Source of the DNA: Chloroflexota bacterium
GTDB taxonomy: Bacteria; Chloroflexota; Limnocylindria; Limnocylindrales; CSP1-4
Direction: 5' to 3'
DNA: 64,000 nt
NCBI GenBank assembly: GCA_005883615.1
Contig: VBEC01000016.1
Location: forward strand, 93,940 to 157,939
Positions 31,670 to 40,052 of the stretch are shown piece after piece. The position numbers and the translations under genes are program-made. Below the pieces are notes generated by a model. That model made no database searches. It saw only the letters and a program-made list of their open reading frames with translations, and was not told the origin of the DNA. Within the stretch, counting starts at the first letter, position 1. Each line of letters begins with the position of its first letter.

Positions 31670-33355
31670 TCACCCGGCGGCGACCTCCTCGGCGGTCCGG
31701 TCCTGGGTCGTCGCGGCCTCGGCGGTCGGCGCCGGTTGTGTCCCGCCCACCCACGCTCGGACCTCGTTCCGCTTGACCTTGAAGGTGTGCGTCCGTGGAA
31801 AGTCGTCGTGTGGCCACAGACGCCACCCTGAAAGGCGCTGGTTGATTCCCAGGGTTGCATTGGCCTGCTTGACGAGCGGCTCGATCCTCTCGTGGAGCGC
31901 TTCCTGGCGCGCGGCCGCTTCGAGACGGTCAAGGTCATGGCCCGCCGGGGCAAGGACCACGGCCTCGATCCTGCCGGGCCTCGTCTCGACCACCACCGAA
32001 TCTCGGACGCCCGCCACCCGGAGGGCGTTCTCGATGTCCTCGGGGTACACGTTGAAGCCGTTCGGCAGCACGATCATGTCCTTCGTCCGGCCCATCAGGA
32101 TCAGCCGGCGGGACTCGTCCAGCCGCCCGATGTCGCCCGTCCTGTACCAGCCGTCCGACGTGAACGCCGCGGCGGTCGCGTCGGGGTCCTGCCAGTAGCC
32201 CTTGAACAGGGTCGGGCCGGCGAACTGGACCTCGCCGTCCTGGGCCAGGCGCATCCGGACCGGTGGCATCGGTCGGCCCACGGTGCCGGCCTTGTGGTCC
32301 GAGATCGTCTGGCAGGCACCGAACCCGGTTTCCGTCGCGCCATAGCCCTGGATCACGACGATGCCCATGTCCTCCCACGCCTGCTGGACGGCCGGTGGCA
32401 GGAAGGCGCCCGAGGAGACGAACAGGCGGAAGCTGCCGCCCAGCCTCGAGTGGACGGAACGGAAGAGCCAGCGCCGGGCGGAGTAGGGGAGCCGCCGGGC
32501 AATCCGTCGAAGGCGGTCGAATGCCGTCGCTCGCCCGGACTTTTCGACCTCCCGCTCGATCGCCGTCCAGAAGAGTTCGAGGATCTGCGGAACGACCACC
32601 ATGGATGTGGTGCGGTGATCGCGGATTGCCTCGAAGATCGTGCGCGGGTTGCGACTGCGGACATACAGGATGCTCGCGCCGACGTCGAGCGCGTAGAGCA
32701 GCGAGACCGCCTGCTCGAACAGGTGCGAGAGGGGCAGCAATGACACGATCCGGTGCTCGATCGGCGGGATGACCTTGTGCATCGCGCCGATCGAGGCCAG
32801 CACGTTGTCGTGGGCCAGCATCACGCCCTTCGGAGTGCCCGTTGTCCCGCTCGTAAAGACGAGCTCGAAGATCTCGTCCGGCGCGGGTCGCTGCCAGGAG
32901 CGGGCCTGCGCCTCCCAGTCGGCCGGGAAGCTCGTGTCCGGATCCGCGGTCAACGCCTCGAGCGAGGACGTCGGGTACGAGGTCAACCCTGCCTCGGCGG
33001 GATCCGGCGCATCGCGGCCGCTTCCGAGCACCAGTCTCCGAGGTTCTGCCCGGGCGGCGATCTTCTCGATTGCCGAGGGCGCCATTCGCAGGTCGAGCGG
33101 CACCAGAACGAGCCTGGCCCGCATGGCACCGATGTACAGCGCCGGCAGCTCGGGCATGGAGGGCGACCACGTCAGGAGTCGGTCGCCCGGTTGCAGGCCG
33201 AGCGCGCGCAGCCGCCAGGCCACGATGAGGCCGCGGCGCTCGAGCTCGCGGTAGGAGTAGCGAGTTCCGGCGCCGTCGTCGGACTGCAGCGCCAGCGCGG
33301 GCTTGTCGGCGTGACGAGCGACGGCTCCGTCAAGGAGGTCCAGAAGGGTCGGCAT
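31670..33355 (-). CDS. AMP-dependent acyl-CoA synthetase/ligase
   Basis: Activates a carboxylic acid, probably a fatty acid, via an acyl-adenylate to CoA. The P-loop FTSGTTGTPKGVMLAH lies near residues 164-179. The A5-type motif QGYGATETGFG follows near 335, then GWYRTGDIG and the hinge region GRTKDMIVLPNGFNVYPEDIE, typical of long-chain ligases. The catalytic Lys region near the end is HTFKVKRNEVR. ATG 33355 gives 561 residues and matches the usual N-terminus; the open frame further upstream (to 33802) lacks homology and crosses rpsU. The 54-residue gene upstream is on the same strand, 11 bp away. Confidence 0.92.
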   Translation of the reverse strand: MPTLLDLLDGAVARHADKPALALQSDDGAGTRYSYRELERRGLIVAWRLRALGLQPGDRLLTWSPSMPELPALYIGAMRARLVLVPLDLRMAPSAIEKIAARAEPRRLVLGSGRDAPDPAEAGLTSYPTSSLEALTADPDTSFPADWEAQARSWQRPAPDEIFELVFTSGTTGTPKGVMLAHDNVLASIGAMHKVIPPIEHRIVSLLPLSHLFEQAVSLLYALDVGASILYVRSRNPRTIFEAIRDHRTTSMVVVPQILELFWTAIEREVEKSGRATAFDRLRRIARRLPYSARRWLFRSVHSRLGGSFRLFVSSGAFLPPAVQQAWEDMGIVVIQGYGATETGFGACQTISDHKAGTVGRPMPPVRMRLAQDGEVQFAGPTLFKGYWQDPDATAAAFTSDGWYRTGDIGRLDESRRLILMGRTKDMIVLPNGFNVYPEDIENALRVAGVRDSVVVETRPGRIEAVVLAPAGHDLDRLEAAARQEALHERIEPLVKQANATLGINQRLSGWRLWPHDDFPRTHTFKVKRNEVRAWVGGTQPAPTAEAATTQDRTAEEVAAG

Positions 33356-33366
33356 TCTGGCCCAGC

Positions 33367-33531
33367 CTACTCCGACCCGGTCCGCCGGATCGGCTCGCGT
33401 GCCGGTTGGAGGCGCTGGTAGAGGTAGGCGCTCAGAAGGAGCAGGATGCCCAGCGCGATGAACGACAGCACCCCGTAGGCGACGTCGAGGGAGGCGAGAT
33501 CGACTGCCAAGACCTTGAGGGTGACGAGCAT
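33367..33531 (-). CDS. 54-residue membrane peptide like the C-terminus of DUF2339 proteins
   Basis: A minus-strand ORF from ATG 33531: MLVTLKVLAVDLASLDV, a hydrophobic stretch (VLSFIALGILLLLSAYLY), then QRLQ and a basic tail. From memory, LKV..VDL..LD..Y.VLSF..LG..LLL.SYLYQR is the C-terminal pattern of large multi-pass DUF2339 proteins. The homology-like frame continues upstream without a stop (DQRVRWC before the ATG), but the rest of the family is absent because rpsU's promoter occupies that DNA. It may be the remnant of a truncated gene or a functional micro-protein co-transcribed with the ligase. Confidence 0.6.
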   Translation of the reverse strand: MLVTLKVLAVDLASLDVAYGVLSFIALGILLLLSAYLYQRLQPAREPIRRTGSE

Positions 33532-33589
33532 GCACCACCTGACGCGCTGGTCCCCGAGCCGTTGCAGTTTCCGCGTTTGTTTCTGCTGT

Positions 33590-33618
33590 TTGACCCCTCC
33601 GAGGGCCTCGGCTATGCT
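33590..33618 (+). promoter_or_regulatory. Consensus-like promoter for rpsU
   Basis: TTGACC (33590-33595) and TATGCT (33613-33618) are separated by 17 bases, the ideal spacing. Transcription would begin near 33625, giving a leader of about 95 bases ending in a very strong ribosome site. Confidence 0.72.
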
Positions 33619-33719
33619 CCGCCGGCTCGCGGCCCGTCCCTGGTGGCAGGCGCGGGCTCCGTCGACGGTGGGCCACCGGCTCGACGGGCGAATGGTTGGC
33701 CTGGGGAGGTGATCCCGGA

Positions 33720-33905
33720 TTGGCAGAAGTCCGCGTGGGTGAGAACGAGACGTTCGAAAGCGCCCTGCGACGCTTCAACAAGAAGATCCAGCAAAGCGGC
33801 ATCCTCGCCGAGGCTCGCCGTCGCGAGCACTACGAGAAGCCGAGCGTCAAGCGCAAGCGCAAGGAAGCGAAGCGCAAGAAGAACGCCCGGACGCCGCAGG
33901 CCTAG
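33720..33905 (+). CDS. rpsU: Ribosomal protein bS21
   Basis: A 61-residue basic 30S protein with the S21 pattern [20 protein letters not shown] followed by a Lys/Arg-rich end ([15 protein letters not shown]). The start is TTG 33720, preceded six bases upstream by GGAGGTGAT (33705-33713), an almost full match to the anti-Shine-Dalgarno sequence. The weak start codon is thus offset by a maximal ribosome site. An in-frame ATG at 33696 lies upstream of that site and is unlikely. It leads the yqeY-pgpH-cyclase-ybeY run. Confidence 0.95.
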   Translation: MAEVRVGENETFESALRRFNKKIQQSGILAEARRREHYEKPSVKRKRKEAKRKKNARTPQA

Positions 33906-34009
33906 TCCCCCGGGCTGACCGCCGGCCTCGCATCTCGCGGGTCGGAACCCCGCCACTCAGCCGGGTCAAGCACGCCAGCGGGCCGGGACCCGCCGAGGTG
34001 GCATTTCCG

Positions 34010-34516
34010 GTGACCCTTCGAGATCGCATTTCCACCGAGCTGACCGCAGCCATGCGGTCGGGCGATGCCCTGCGCCGCGACACACTGCGAATGGCGACCA
34101 ACGCGGCCTATACCGTCGAGAAGCGGCAGGGCCGCGCTCTCACCGACGACGAGCTGCTGGCCGTGCTCGTCCGCGAGGTTAAAACCCGGCGTGAGTCCGT
34201 CGAGGCTTTCCGCGGCGGCGGCCGCGAGGACCTGGCCACGAAGGAAGAGGCGGAGATCGCGATCCTCTCCGAGTTCCTGCCGGAGCCCCTGTCAGAAGCA
34301 GAGCTCCAGGCACTCGTTGACGAGGCCATGGCGGCGACCGGAGCGAGCTCGGCGCGGGACATGGGCAAGGTCATGGGCTGGCTGGCACCCCGGACACGCG
34401 GGCGCGCCGACGGCAAGCGGCTTAGCGAGGTTGCCGCGCAGGCGCTCGCCCGGGTCGACATTGGCTCGCACGACGCCGCGGCCGGTCAGGCGATCAAGCG
34501 CACGGCGGGGCACTAG
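34010..34516 (+). CDS. yqeY: GatB/YqeY domain protein
   Basis: A 168-residue protein resembling the C-terminal tRNA-binding domain of GatB; its biochemical role is unclear. It begins TLRDRISTELTAAMRSGD as family members do. The conserved ILSEFLPEPLSEAEL lies in the middle and DMGKVMGWL near residue 120. The start is GTG 34010, which fits the family N-terminus; GTG 33998 is an in-frame alternative. It follows rpsU, its usual neighbour, and lies 8 bp before the pgpH-like gene. Confidence 0.9.
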   Translation: MTLRDRISTELTAAMRSGDALRRDTLRMATNAAYTVEKRQGRALTDDELLAVLVREVKTRRESVEAFRGGGREDLATKEEAEIAILSEFLPEPLSEAELQALVDEAMAATGASSARDMGKVMGWLAPRTRGRADGKRLSEVAAQALARVDIGSHDAAAGQAIKRTAGH

Positions 34517-34524
34517 GAAACTCG

Positions 34525-36678
34525 ATGCTTTCGACGCTGGCCGAGAGAGCCACTCCATTCAGTCGCCGGGACGCCGTGCGGCTGGCGGTCTTCGCCTGCT
34601 TCCTCGTCGCGGCCATGACCGTGATCCTGGCCGCCGATATCGTGCCTCGAGGCCTCGGCCTACAGGTGGGCCAGGTGGCGCCCGACGACATCCGCGCTCC
34701 ACGCCAACTCGACGTGGTCAGCCAGGTCGCAACGGACCAGGCGCGCCAGGCTGCCCGCGACAGTGTGCCATTCAAATACGACTACACGCCCGAACGCGCG
34801 GCTACGATCGCGGACCAGCAGGGAGCGGCCTTCTCGCGTTCGGTCGCCGCAGCGGACGCCGCGTTCCAGGCCAGCCTCAAGCCCGCGGCGCGCCAGGAGT
34901 TGCTCAAGTCGGTCCTGCCGAACCTCGGGGGAGATGTCCGAGGGACCTTCCTCGCCCTGACGCCCGATTCCTGGAAAACCGTTCGCTCAGAGGCGGCGCG
35001 ACTGCTCGACGAAGTCGAGCGAACCGAGCTTCGGGACACCGAGGTCGCAGCCTCCCAGGCCACGCTGAGCGGGCGGGTGGCGCCGTCTCTGACCGCCGCC
35101 CAGCGGGATCTCGTGATCGCGCTCGTCCAGCCGCTGCTGGTCCCGAACTCGTCCTATAGCCAGGCGCAGACGGACCAGGCGCGCCAGCGCGCTGCCGACA
35201 CGGTCACGCCGATCCACGCTTTGATCCAGCAGGGCCAGACCATCGTGCGCAAGGGCGATCCGATCACCGCCCAGGATCTCGAGAAGATCAACGCTTTCGA
35301 CCTGAACCGCTCGGCGCTCGACGCAGCGAAGCTCGCCGGCTGGGCGCTGCTGGCGGGCGTGTTCGTGTTCCTGCTCCTCGCGTGGGTCTGGCGCTTCCGC
35401 CCGTCGCTCTGGCATCGCGACAACGCGCTGCTGCTGGTCGGTCTGATCCTGGTCGTGGCGACCTTCGGATTGAAGCTCACCGCTGGACGCTTGATCCTGG
35501 CTTTCTTCGTTCCGACCGCCGCGGCCGGCATGCTGATCGCGATCCTCCTCGACCCAGGAGCCGCAATGGTCGTCATGGCCGTGCTGGCGCTCATCGGTGG
35601 CGCGGCGAACGGTGGATCGATCGAGATGGCAACCTACATCTTCGTCGGTGGCTTCGTCGGGATGATGGCGGTCCGCCGCGGCGACCGGCTCAACGCGTTC
35701 ATCCAGGCGGCCATCGCCATGACGATCGTCAACGCCGTCGTCGTATCGACGTTCGCCCTGCTCGGCGAGCACGACGTGACCGGGGTGTTCCAGCTGTGGG
35801 GTGCCTCCGTCGCGGCGGCGGTTGGCTCGTCGGTGGCGGCCGTCGGGACCTTCGCCGTACTGGGTAACCTGTTCGGCATCCTGACCGTGTTCCAGCTGCT
35901 CGAGCTGGCCAACCCGTCGCAGCCGCTGCTGCGGCGCCTGCTGGTCGAGACGCCGGGCACCTACCACCACTCGATCATGGTCGGCAACCTGGCCGAACGC
36001 GCCGCCGAGGCGATCGGGGCCGATCCGTTGGTGACCCGCGTGGCTGCGTACTACCACGACATCGGCAAGCTCGCCAATCCCCTGGCGTTCATCGAGAACC
36101 AGGCCGGCGCCGAGAACATCCACGATCAGCTCCAGCCGCAGGTCTCGGCGAGCGTGCTCAAGCAGCACGTCGCCGACGGCATCGACATCGCCTACAAGGC
36201 CAAGCTGCCGACGGCGCTGATCGCCTTCATCCCGCAACACCACGGGACGGCGATCATGAGCTACTTCTACGCACGAGCGAAGGAGCAAGCGGCAGAGCCG
36301 TACGGGGGTCTTGCTACGGCCGCGGGCGCCAAGGCGGCCGAGGCGGTCGACGAACGGCGATTCCGCCACATGGGCCCGAAGCCGCAATCTCGCGAGGCCG
36401 CGGTGCTCATGCTCGCCGACGGGGTGGAGGCGTCGGTACGATCTCTGTCTGCGCGCGACGAGCCCGCCATTCGGGCGATGGTCGGCCGGATCATCGACGA
36501 GCGACTGGCCGACAACCAGTTCGACGAGTGCGACCTGACGTTGCGCGACGTGGAGCGGATCCGCGAAGCGTTCGTCGCCCAGCTGCTTGGCATGTACCAC
36601 CAGCGGGTGGCCTATCCTCAGAACAAGATCGTCGAGCTGGAGTCCCGCCGAGCCGCGGCTGTCGGCGAGGAGGACTGA
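34525..36678 (+). CDS. pgpH: 7TM-HD phosphohydrolase, PgpH-like (probable c-di-AMP phosphodiesterase)
   Basis: A 717-residue membrane enzyme. One N-terminal helix (about 17-38) precedes an extracytoplasmic region (about 40-270). Seven helices follow at about 270-480, then a cytoplasmic HD domain at about 480-690. HD ligands are visible in TYHHSIMVGNLAERA, AYYHDIGKLANP (the HD pair) and FIPQHHGT. The architecture equals 7TMR-HDED/7TM/HD proteins such as PgpH, which hydrolyse cyclic di-AMP. No cyclic-di-AMP synthase lies in the window, so the substrate is inferred from the family. It is followed 32 bp later by the cyclase and then ybeY. Confidence 0.92.
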   Translation: MLSTLAERATPFSRRDAVRLAVFACFLVAAMTVILAADIVPRGLGLQVGQVAPDDIRAPRQLDVVSQVATDQARQAARDSVPFKYDYTPERAATIADQQGAAFSRSVAAADAAFQASLKPAARQELLKSVLPNLGGDVRGTFLALTPDSWKTVRSEAARLLDEVERTELRDTEVAASQATLSGRVAPSLTAAQRDLVIALVQPLLVPNSSYSQAQTDQARQRAADTVTPIHALIQQGQTIVRKGDPITAQDLEKINAFDLNRSALDAAKLAGWALLAGVFVFLLLAWVWRFRPSLWHRDNALLLVGLILVVATFGLKLTAGRLILAFFVPTAAAGMLIAILLDPGAAMVVMAVLALIGGAANGGSIEMATYIFVGGFVGMMAVRRGDRLNAFIQAAIAMTIVNAVVVSTFALLGEHDVTGVFQLWGASVAAAVGSSVAAVGTFAVLGNLFGILTVFQLLELANPSQPLLRRLLVETPGTYHHSIMVGNLAERAAEAIGADPLVTRVAAYYHDIGKLANPLAFIENQAGAENIHDQLQPQVSASVLKQHVADGIDIAYKAKLPTALIAFIPQHHGTAIMSYFYARAKEQAAEPYGGLATAAGAKAAEAVDERRFRHMGPKPQSREAAVLMLADGVEASVRSLSARDEPAIRAMVGRIIDERLADNQFDECDLTLRDVERIREAFVAQLLGMYHQRVAYPQNKIVELESRRAAAVGEED

Positions 36679-36710
36679 GACTCCCTGCGATCGTCAGGGA
36701 GAAGCGGAAC

Positions 36711-37925
36711 GTGCCCGAGGAGAGCTTGACCTCGCGGCGACCGGCGACCCTCGAGGACGAGCTCGCCCAGCGAATCGCCCTCGCTCAGGTGTTGCGGGCG
36801 ATCAGCCAGGTCCCATTCGACCTCGACCTGGTCTTCCGGACCATCCTCGAACACGCCGTCCGGCTGTGCAACGCCGAGCGCGGTTTCGTGTATCTCCTCG
36901 ACGGAGAGGTATATCGGCACGTCGCGGATCTCCACGGACCGCCCGACGTGGTGGCGTTCAACATCGCAAATCCCATTCGCCCGAGTCGCAAGACGCTCAC
37001 GGGACGAACGGCACTCGAACGCAAGCCGGTGCACATACCGGATGTCCTCGAGGATCCCGAGTACGACTATCCGGAAGCGCTGAGTCTCGGCCAGTTCCGG
37101 GCAATGCTCGGAGTCCCCATGCTCCGCGATGACGTGGCCGTCGGGATCATCAATCTCTGGCGCGACGAGCCGCGGCCTTTCAGCGATCACGAGATCGAGC
37201 TCGTCACCTTGTTTGCCGACCAGGCTGTGATCGCTCTCGAGACGTCTCGGCTACTGGCCACCGTCGAGCGGCAACGGGGCGAGTTGGCACGGTTCGTTTC
37301 GCCCCAGGTCGCCGCCCTGATCTCGAGCCCCGACGGGGAAGCCCTCCTGGCGGGCCATCGGCGCGAGATCACTGTTGTCTTCTGCGACCTGCGCGGGTTC
37401 ACGGCCTTCTCGGAGGTCGCCGAGCCCGAAGAGGTCCTCAGCGTCCTGCGCGACTTTCATGCCGCGGTCGGGCCGTTGATCGTGGAGCACGGAGGCACTC
37501 TCGAGCGCTTTGCAGGTGATGGCCTCATGGTCTTCTTCAACGATCCCGTGCCCGACCCAGACCACGCTCGCCAGGCAATCAGGATGGCCCTGGCGACCCA
37601 AGCTCGCTTCGCCGAGTTAGCGAATCGCTGGGCGGTGCTGGGGTACGTCCTCGGACTGGGAATTGGGATCGCGAGCGGCTACGCGACGATGGGCCGAATC
37701 GGGTTCGAGGGCAGGTTCGACTACGCGGCCGTCGGCAGCGTCGTCAATCTGGCCGCCAGGCTCTGCGCCGAGGCGGCTCCGGGATCGATTGTCCTGAGCC
37801 AACGGACCGCTTCGGCCGTCGAGGGGGAGGCCGAGCTGCGGCCGCTCGGGCAACTCTCGCTCAAAGGGTTCAGCCGGCCGATGGTGGCGTTCGAGGTGGT
37901 CGGGCCGTGGGCCGCGCCCCGATGA
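36711..37925 (+). CDS. GAF-domain class III adenylate/guanylate cyclase
   Basis: A soluble signalling enzyme of 404 residues. The GAF domain covers about residues 20-175 (ILEHAVRLCNAERGFVYLL to MLGVPMLRDDVAVGIINLW). A short helical linker (VERQRGELARFVSPQVAALI) leads to a class III cyclase domain at about 215-400. This has VVFCDLRGFTAFSE (first metal Asp), ERFAGDGLMVFF (second) and SVVNLAARLCAEA with the transition-state Asn/Arg. All key residues seem present, so cAMP (or cGMP) production is likely. The start is GTG 36711, with AGGGAG nine bases upstream. It is unusual between pgpH and ybeY and overlaps ybeY by ATGA. Confidence 0.88.
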   Translation: MPEESLTSRRPATLEDELAQRIALAQVLRAISQVPFDLDLVFRTILEHAVRLCNAERGFVYLLDGEVYRHVADLHGPPDVVAFNIANPIRPSRKTLTGRTALERKPVHIPDVLEDPEYDYPEALSLGQFRAMLGVPMLRDDVAVGIINLWRDEPRPFSDHEIELVTLFADQAVIALETSRLLATVERQRGELARFVSPQVAALISSPDGEALLAGHRREITVVFCDLRGFTAFSEVAEPEEVLSVLRDFHAAVGPLIVEHGGTLERFAGDGLMVFFNDPVPDPDHARQAIRMALATQARFAELANRWAVLGYVLGLGIGIASGYATMGRIGFEGRFDYAAVGSVVNLAARLCAEAAPGSIVLSQRTASAVEGEAELRPLGQLSLKGFSRPMVAFEVVGPWAAPR

Positions 37926-38485
37926 GCGAGCCGCCCGCGACGGCCGTTGAGCGACGGCATTACCTCGGCCCGTGGCGCATCGACGTCACTGTTCGTCCGG
38001 GCGTCCCAGTTCCAACGTCGGCCGCGAGCCTCGCCCGCGCGGCAGCGGCGGCCCTCGACGTCATAGGTGCTCCTCGACCTGCTTCGCTCGGTCTGATCCT
38101 CTCGAACGACCGGGAGTTGGCGGCGCTCAACGCCGAGCATATGGCTGAGACCGGACCCACCGATGTTCTGTCCTTCCCGCTGCTCCCGCCGGAGGCGTTT
38201 GCGAGGCGCGTCTGGACCAGAACGTCCCCTGGCGCCGAATTCAAGCTACCGCCCGGGCGGCGTATCCACCTTGGCGACATCGTCATCTCGGTCCAGCGCG
38301 CGACGGCTCAGGCACGGGCGGGTCGGGGCGGCCAGACCAGAGATGTCCGCTGGTCCGCATCGGACGAGCTGCGGCTGCTCGTCACCCATGGCGTGCTGCA
38401 CGTTTGTGGCTGGGATCACGCCACCCCGAAGGAAGAGGCAGCCATGCGGACGCTCGAGCAGCGGCTGCTGAAGGCAGGTCAATAG
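37922..38485 (+). CDS. ybeY: Endoribonuclease YbeY
   Basis: A metal-dependent RNase for 16S rRNA 3'-end maturation and ribosome quality control. The zinc motif HGVLHVCGWDH lies near residues 159-169. LNAEHMAETGPTDVLSFPL is the second conserved block. At 187 residues it is slightly longer than usual because of an insertion near 85-105 (bases 38195-38260). ATG 37922 overlaps the cyclase stop by 4 bp. Its end overlaps the convergent MarR-like gene by 7 bp. Confidence 0.94.
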   Translation: MSEPPATAVERRHYLGPWRIDVTVRPGVPVPTSAASLARAAAAALDVIGAPRPASLGLILSNDRELAALNAEHMAETGPTDVLSFPLLPPEAFARRVWTRTSPGAEFKLPPGRRIHLGDIVISVQRATAQARAGRGGQTRDVRWSASDELRLLVTHGVLHVCGWDHATPKEEAAMRTLEQRLLKAGQ

Positions 38486-38987
38486 TCTGGGGCCGCTCCG
38501 CGCTGCGCGAGAGCAGTTGCCGCCTCGAGCAGCGCGCCCGCTGCGGCCCGATCCGCCGGCGACACGAAGACCGCGAGCTCGCGCTCCAGCTCCTCCATCG
38601 CCTCCCTGGCCATGACCGCATGGATCTGGCCGTCGAACGTCAGGCGGACCTCGACATACCGGCGGTCGGAGATTCCACCGCCCGCCTGAGGAGGTCGCGG
38701 CTCTGGAGCTGGTTCAGGATCGAGCTGAGAGTCGAGGGCCGCAGTCCGGTGGCGTGGCGTATCGCGAAGATCCCCTCCATCGGGTGCGCTGCAGCGACCG
38801 ACAGAACGAGGGACTCGACCGCCGACAACCCGCCCTCGTTCGCGATCGCGTCGAGCCGCCGGGTGAGCGCGTGGAATGTGCTGTGGATCGCCGGATAGAC
38901 AAGGCGACTCGCTCCGTTCTCCGGCCAAGACTTGCGAGGCCAGTATCGGTCGATCGAATCCGCTCGCATGAGTGCGAAACCGTACAT
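38479..38987 (-). pseudogene. MarR-family regulator, split by a one-base frameshift
   Basis: The N-terminal frame (from ATG 38987) encodes a MarR-like fold: LVYPAIHSTFHALTRRLDAIA, GGLSAVESLVLSVAAAH and the recognition helix GLRPSTLSSILNQLQSRDLLRR. The wing and dimerisation helix continue in another frame: ISDRRYVEVRLTFDGQIHA, then MEELERELAVFVSPADRAAA to the stop at 38479. Adding one base in the GC-rich run 38674-38687 would join them into a protein of about 169 residues. It is a recent pseudogene or a sequencing error. It converges on ybeY and lies beside the 47-bp repeat array that separates it from pth. Confidence 0.75.
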
Positions 38988-39046
38988 CCGCCAACTTAGC
39001 TGCCAGTTGCTCGGCTCGTTGCGAAAGCGGATGCCGAAATCGGATG

Positions 39047-39196
39047 CCGAAATCGCAAGGGTGCTTGGCTGGTGTAGGTCTCTCCCGGGACGTCCGAAAT
39101 CGCAAGGGTGCTTGGCTGGTGTAGGTCTCCCGGGACGTCCGAAATCGCAAGGGTGCTTGGCTGGTGTAGGTCTCTCCCGGGACCTCCGAAATCGCA
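39047..39196. repeat. Tandem array of a 47-bp unit (three full copies plus a partial)
   Basis: Units begin CCGAAATCGCAAGGGTGC and occur at 39047-39093 (47 bp), 39094-39138 (45 bp, missing one TC) and 39139-39185 (47 bp). An 11-base partial copy follows to 39196, and CCGAAATCGG fragments precede the array. Copies are otherwise identical apart from one base. Each unit contains a CCCGGG palindrome. There are no unique spacers, so it is not CRISPR. The array sits in a 378-bp non-coding stretch (38988-39365); the rest holds a -10-like TAGCAT at 39245-39250, probably for pth. Confidence 0.93.
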
Positions 39197-39365
39197 CGTA
39201 GGCGATCCTCGAGCCGGCGGGCACCCGAGATCCGAGGAGTGCGCTAGCATCCCCAATGCGGGCCGCCCGGGCAGGGATCGGGCCCGTTCAGTGTGCGCCC
39301 GGCGAAGTTGCCGCGGCGCCACAACGTGTTGTCGGGCGACACCCACAAGCGCAACAGGGAGCCTC

Positions 39366-40052
39366 TTGAAGATCGTTGTCGGCCTGGGGAATCCGGGCGG
39401 CCAGTACGCGCAGACGCGCCACAACATCGGTTGGATGGTGCTCGATCGCCTCGCCGACCGAGGGGGCTGGGCCGGGCATGGCCGCGAGCGAGATGCGTCG
39501 AAGGTCGTCCAGGGTCGAATCGCGGGCGTCGACCTCACCCTTGCCAAGCCGCTGACCTTCATGAATGACTCGGGGCTCGCGGTACGCAAGCTCCTGGCCA
39601 GGGAACGAGCTCCCTTGAACGAGCTGCTGGTCGTCGCCGACGACTTCGCCTTGCCGTTCGGCAAGCTGCGCTTTCGGGAGGGCGGAGGTGCCGGTGGCCA
39701 CAATGGCCTGGGTTCGATCATCGACGAGCTTGGGACCGAGAAGTTCTCCCGCCTTCGGATCGGCATCGGCGAGCCGGATCGCCAGGCAATCGATCATGTC
39801 CTGAGCCGTTTTGCCCCCGACGAGCGACAGCGTCTCGACGAGCTGCTCGACGCTGCCGCAGACGCCGTCGAGGCATGGGCACACGATGGAACCAACAAGG
39901 CGGCCAACCGCTTCAATCCGTTTGAGCTTCGCCCGGCCGACGCGGAACGGCTCGCGGCGCCTGGCGAGGTCGATGGTCCACCTGGTCCCGACGGCATCCG
40001 CCGCACGAAGACGGGCTGGCGGCGGACGCGCCCGCCGGAGGCCGCCGAATGA
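39366..40052 (+). CDS. pth: Peptidyl-tRNA hydrolase
   Basis: Frees tRNA from prematurely released peptidyl-tRNA. It starts with the family N-terminus KIVVGLGNPGGQYAQTRHNIG (His in TRHNIG is catalytic). PLTFMNDSG gives the substrate Asn. ADDFALPFGKLRFREGGGAGGHNGL contains the catalytic Asp and second conserved Asn region. The start is TTG 39366, with AGGGAG upstream; the longer open frame to 39108 passes into the repeat array and is not coding. At 228 residues it has a 30-40 residue polar tail. It overlaps mfd by ATGA. Confidence 0.93.
   Translation: MKIVVGLGNPGGQYAQTRHNIGWMVLDRLADRGGWAGHGRERDASKVVQGRIAGVDLTLAKPLTFMNDSGLAVRKLLARERAPLNELLVVADDFALPFGKLRFREGGGAGGHNGLGSIIDELGTEKFSRLRIGIGEPDRQAIDHVLSRFAPDERQRLDELLDAAADAVEAWAHDGTNKAANRFNPFELRPADAERLAAPGEVDGPPGPDGIRRTKTGWRRTRPPEAAE

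Noticed and set aside
33356..33802. N-terminal extension of the acyl-CoA ligase to 710 residues
   Set aside because: The extension has no homology, crosses rpsU and its promoter, and the family N-terminus fits ATG 33355.
39047..39196. Possible CRISPR array
   Set aside because: The repeats are contiguous with no unique spacers, and no cas genes lie nearby.
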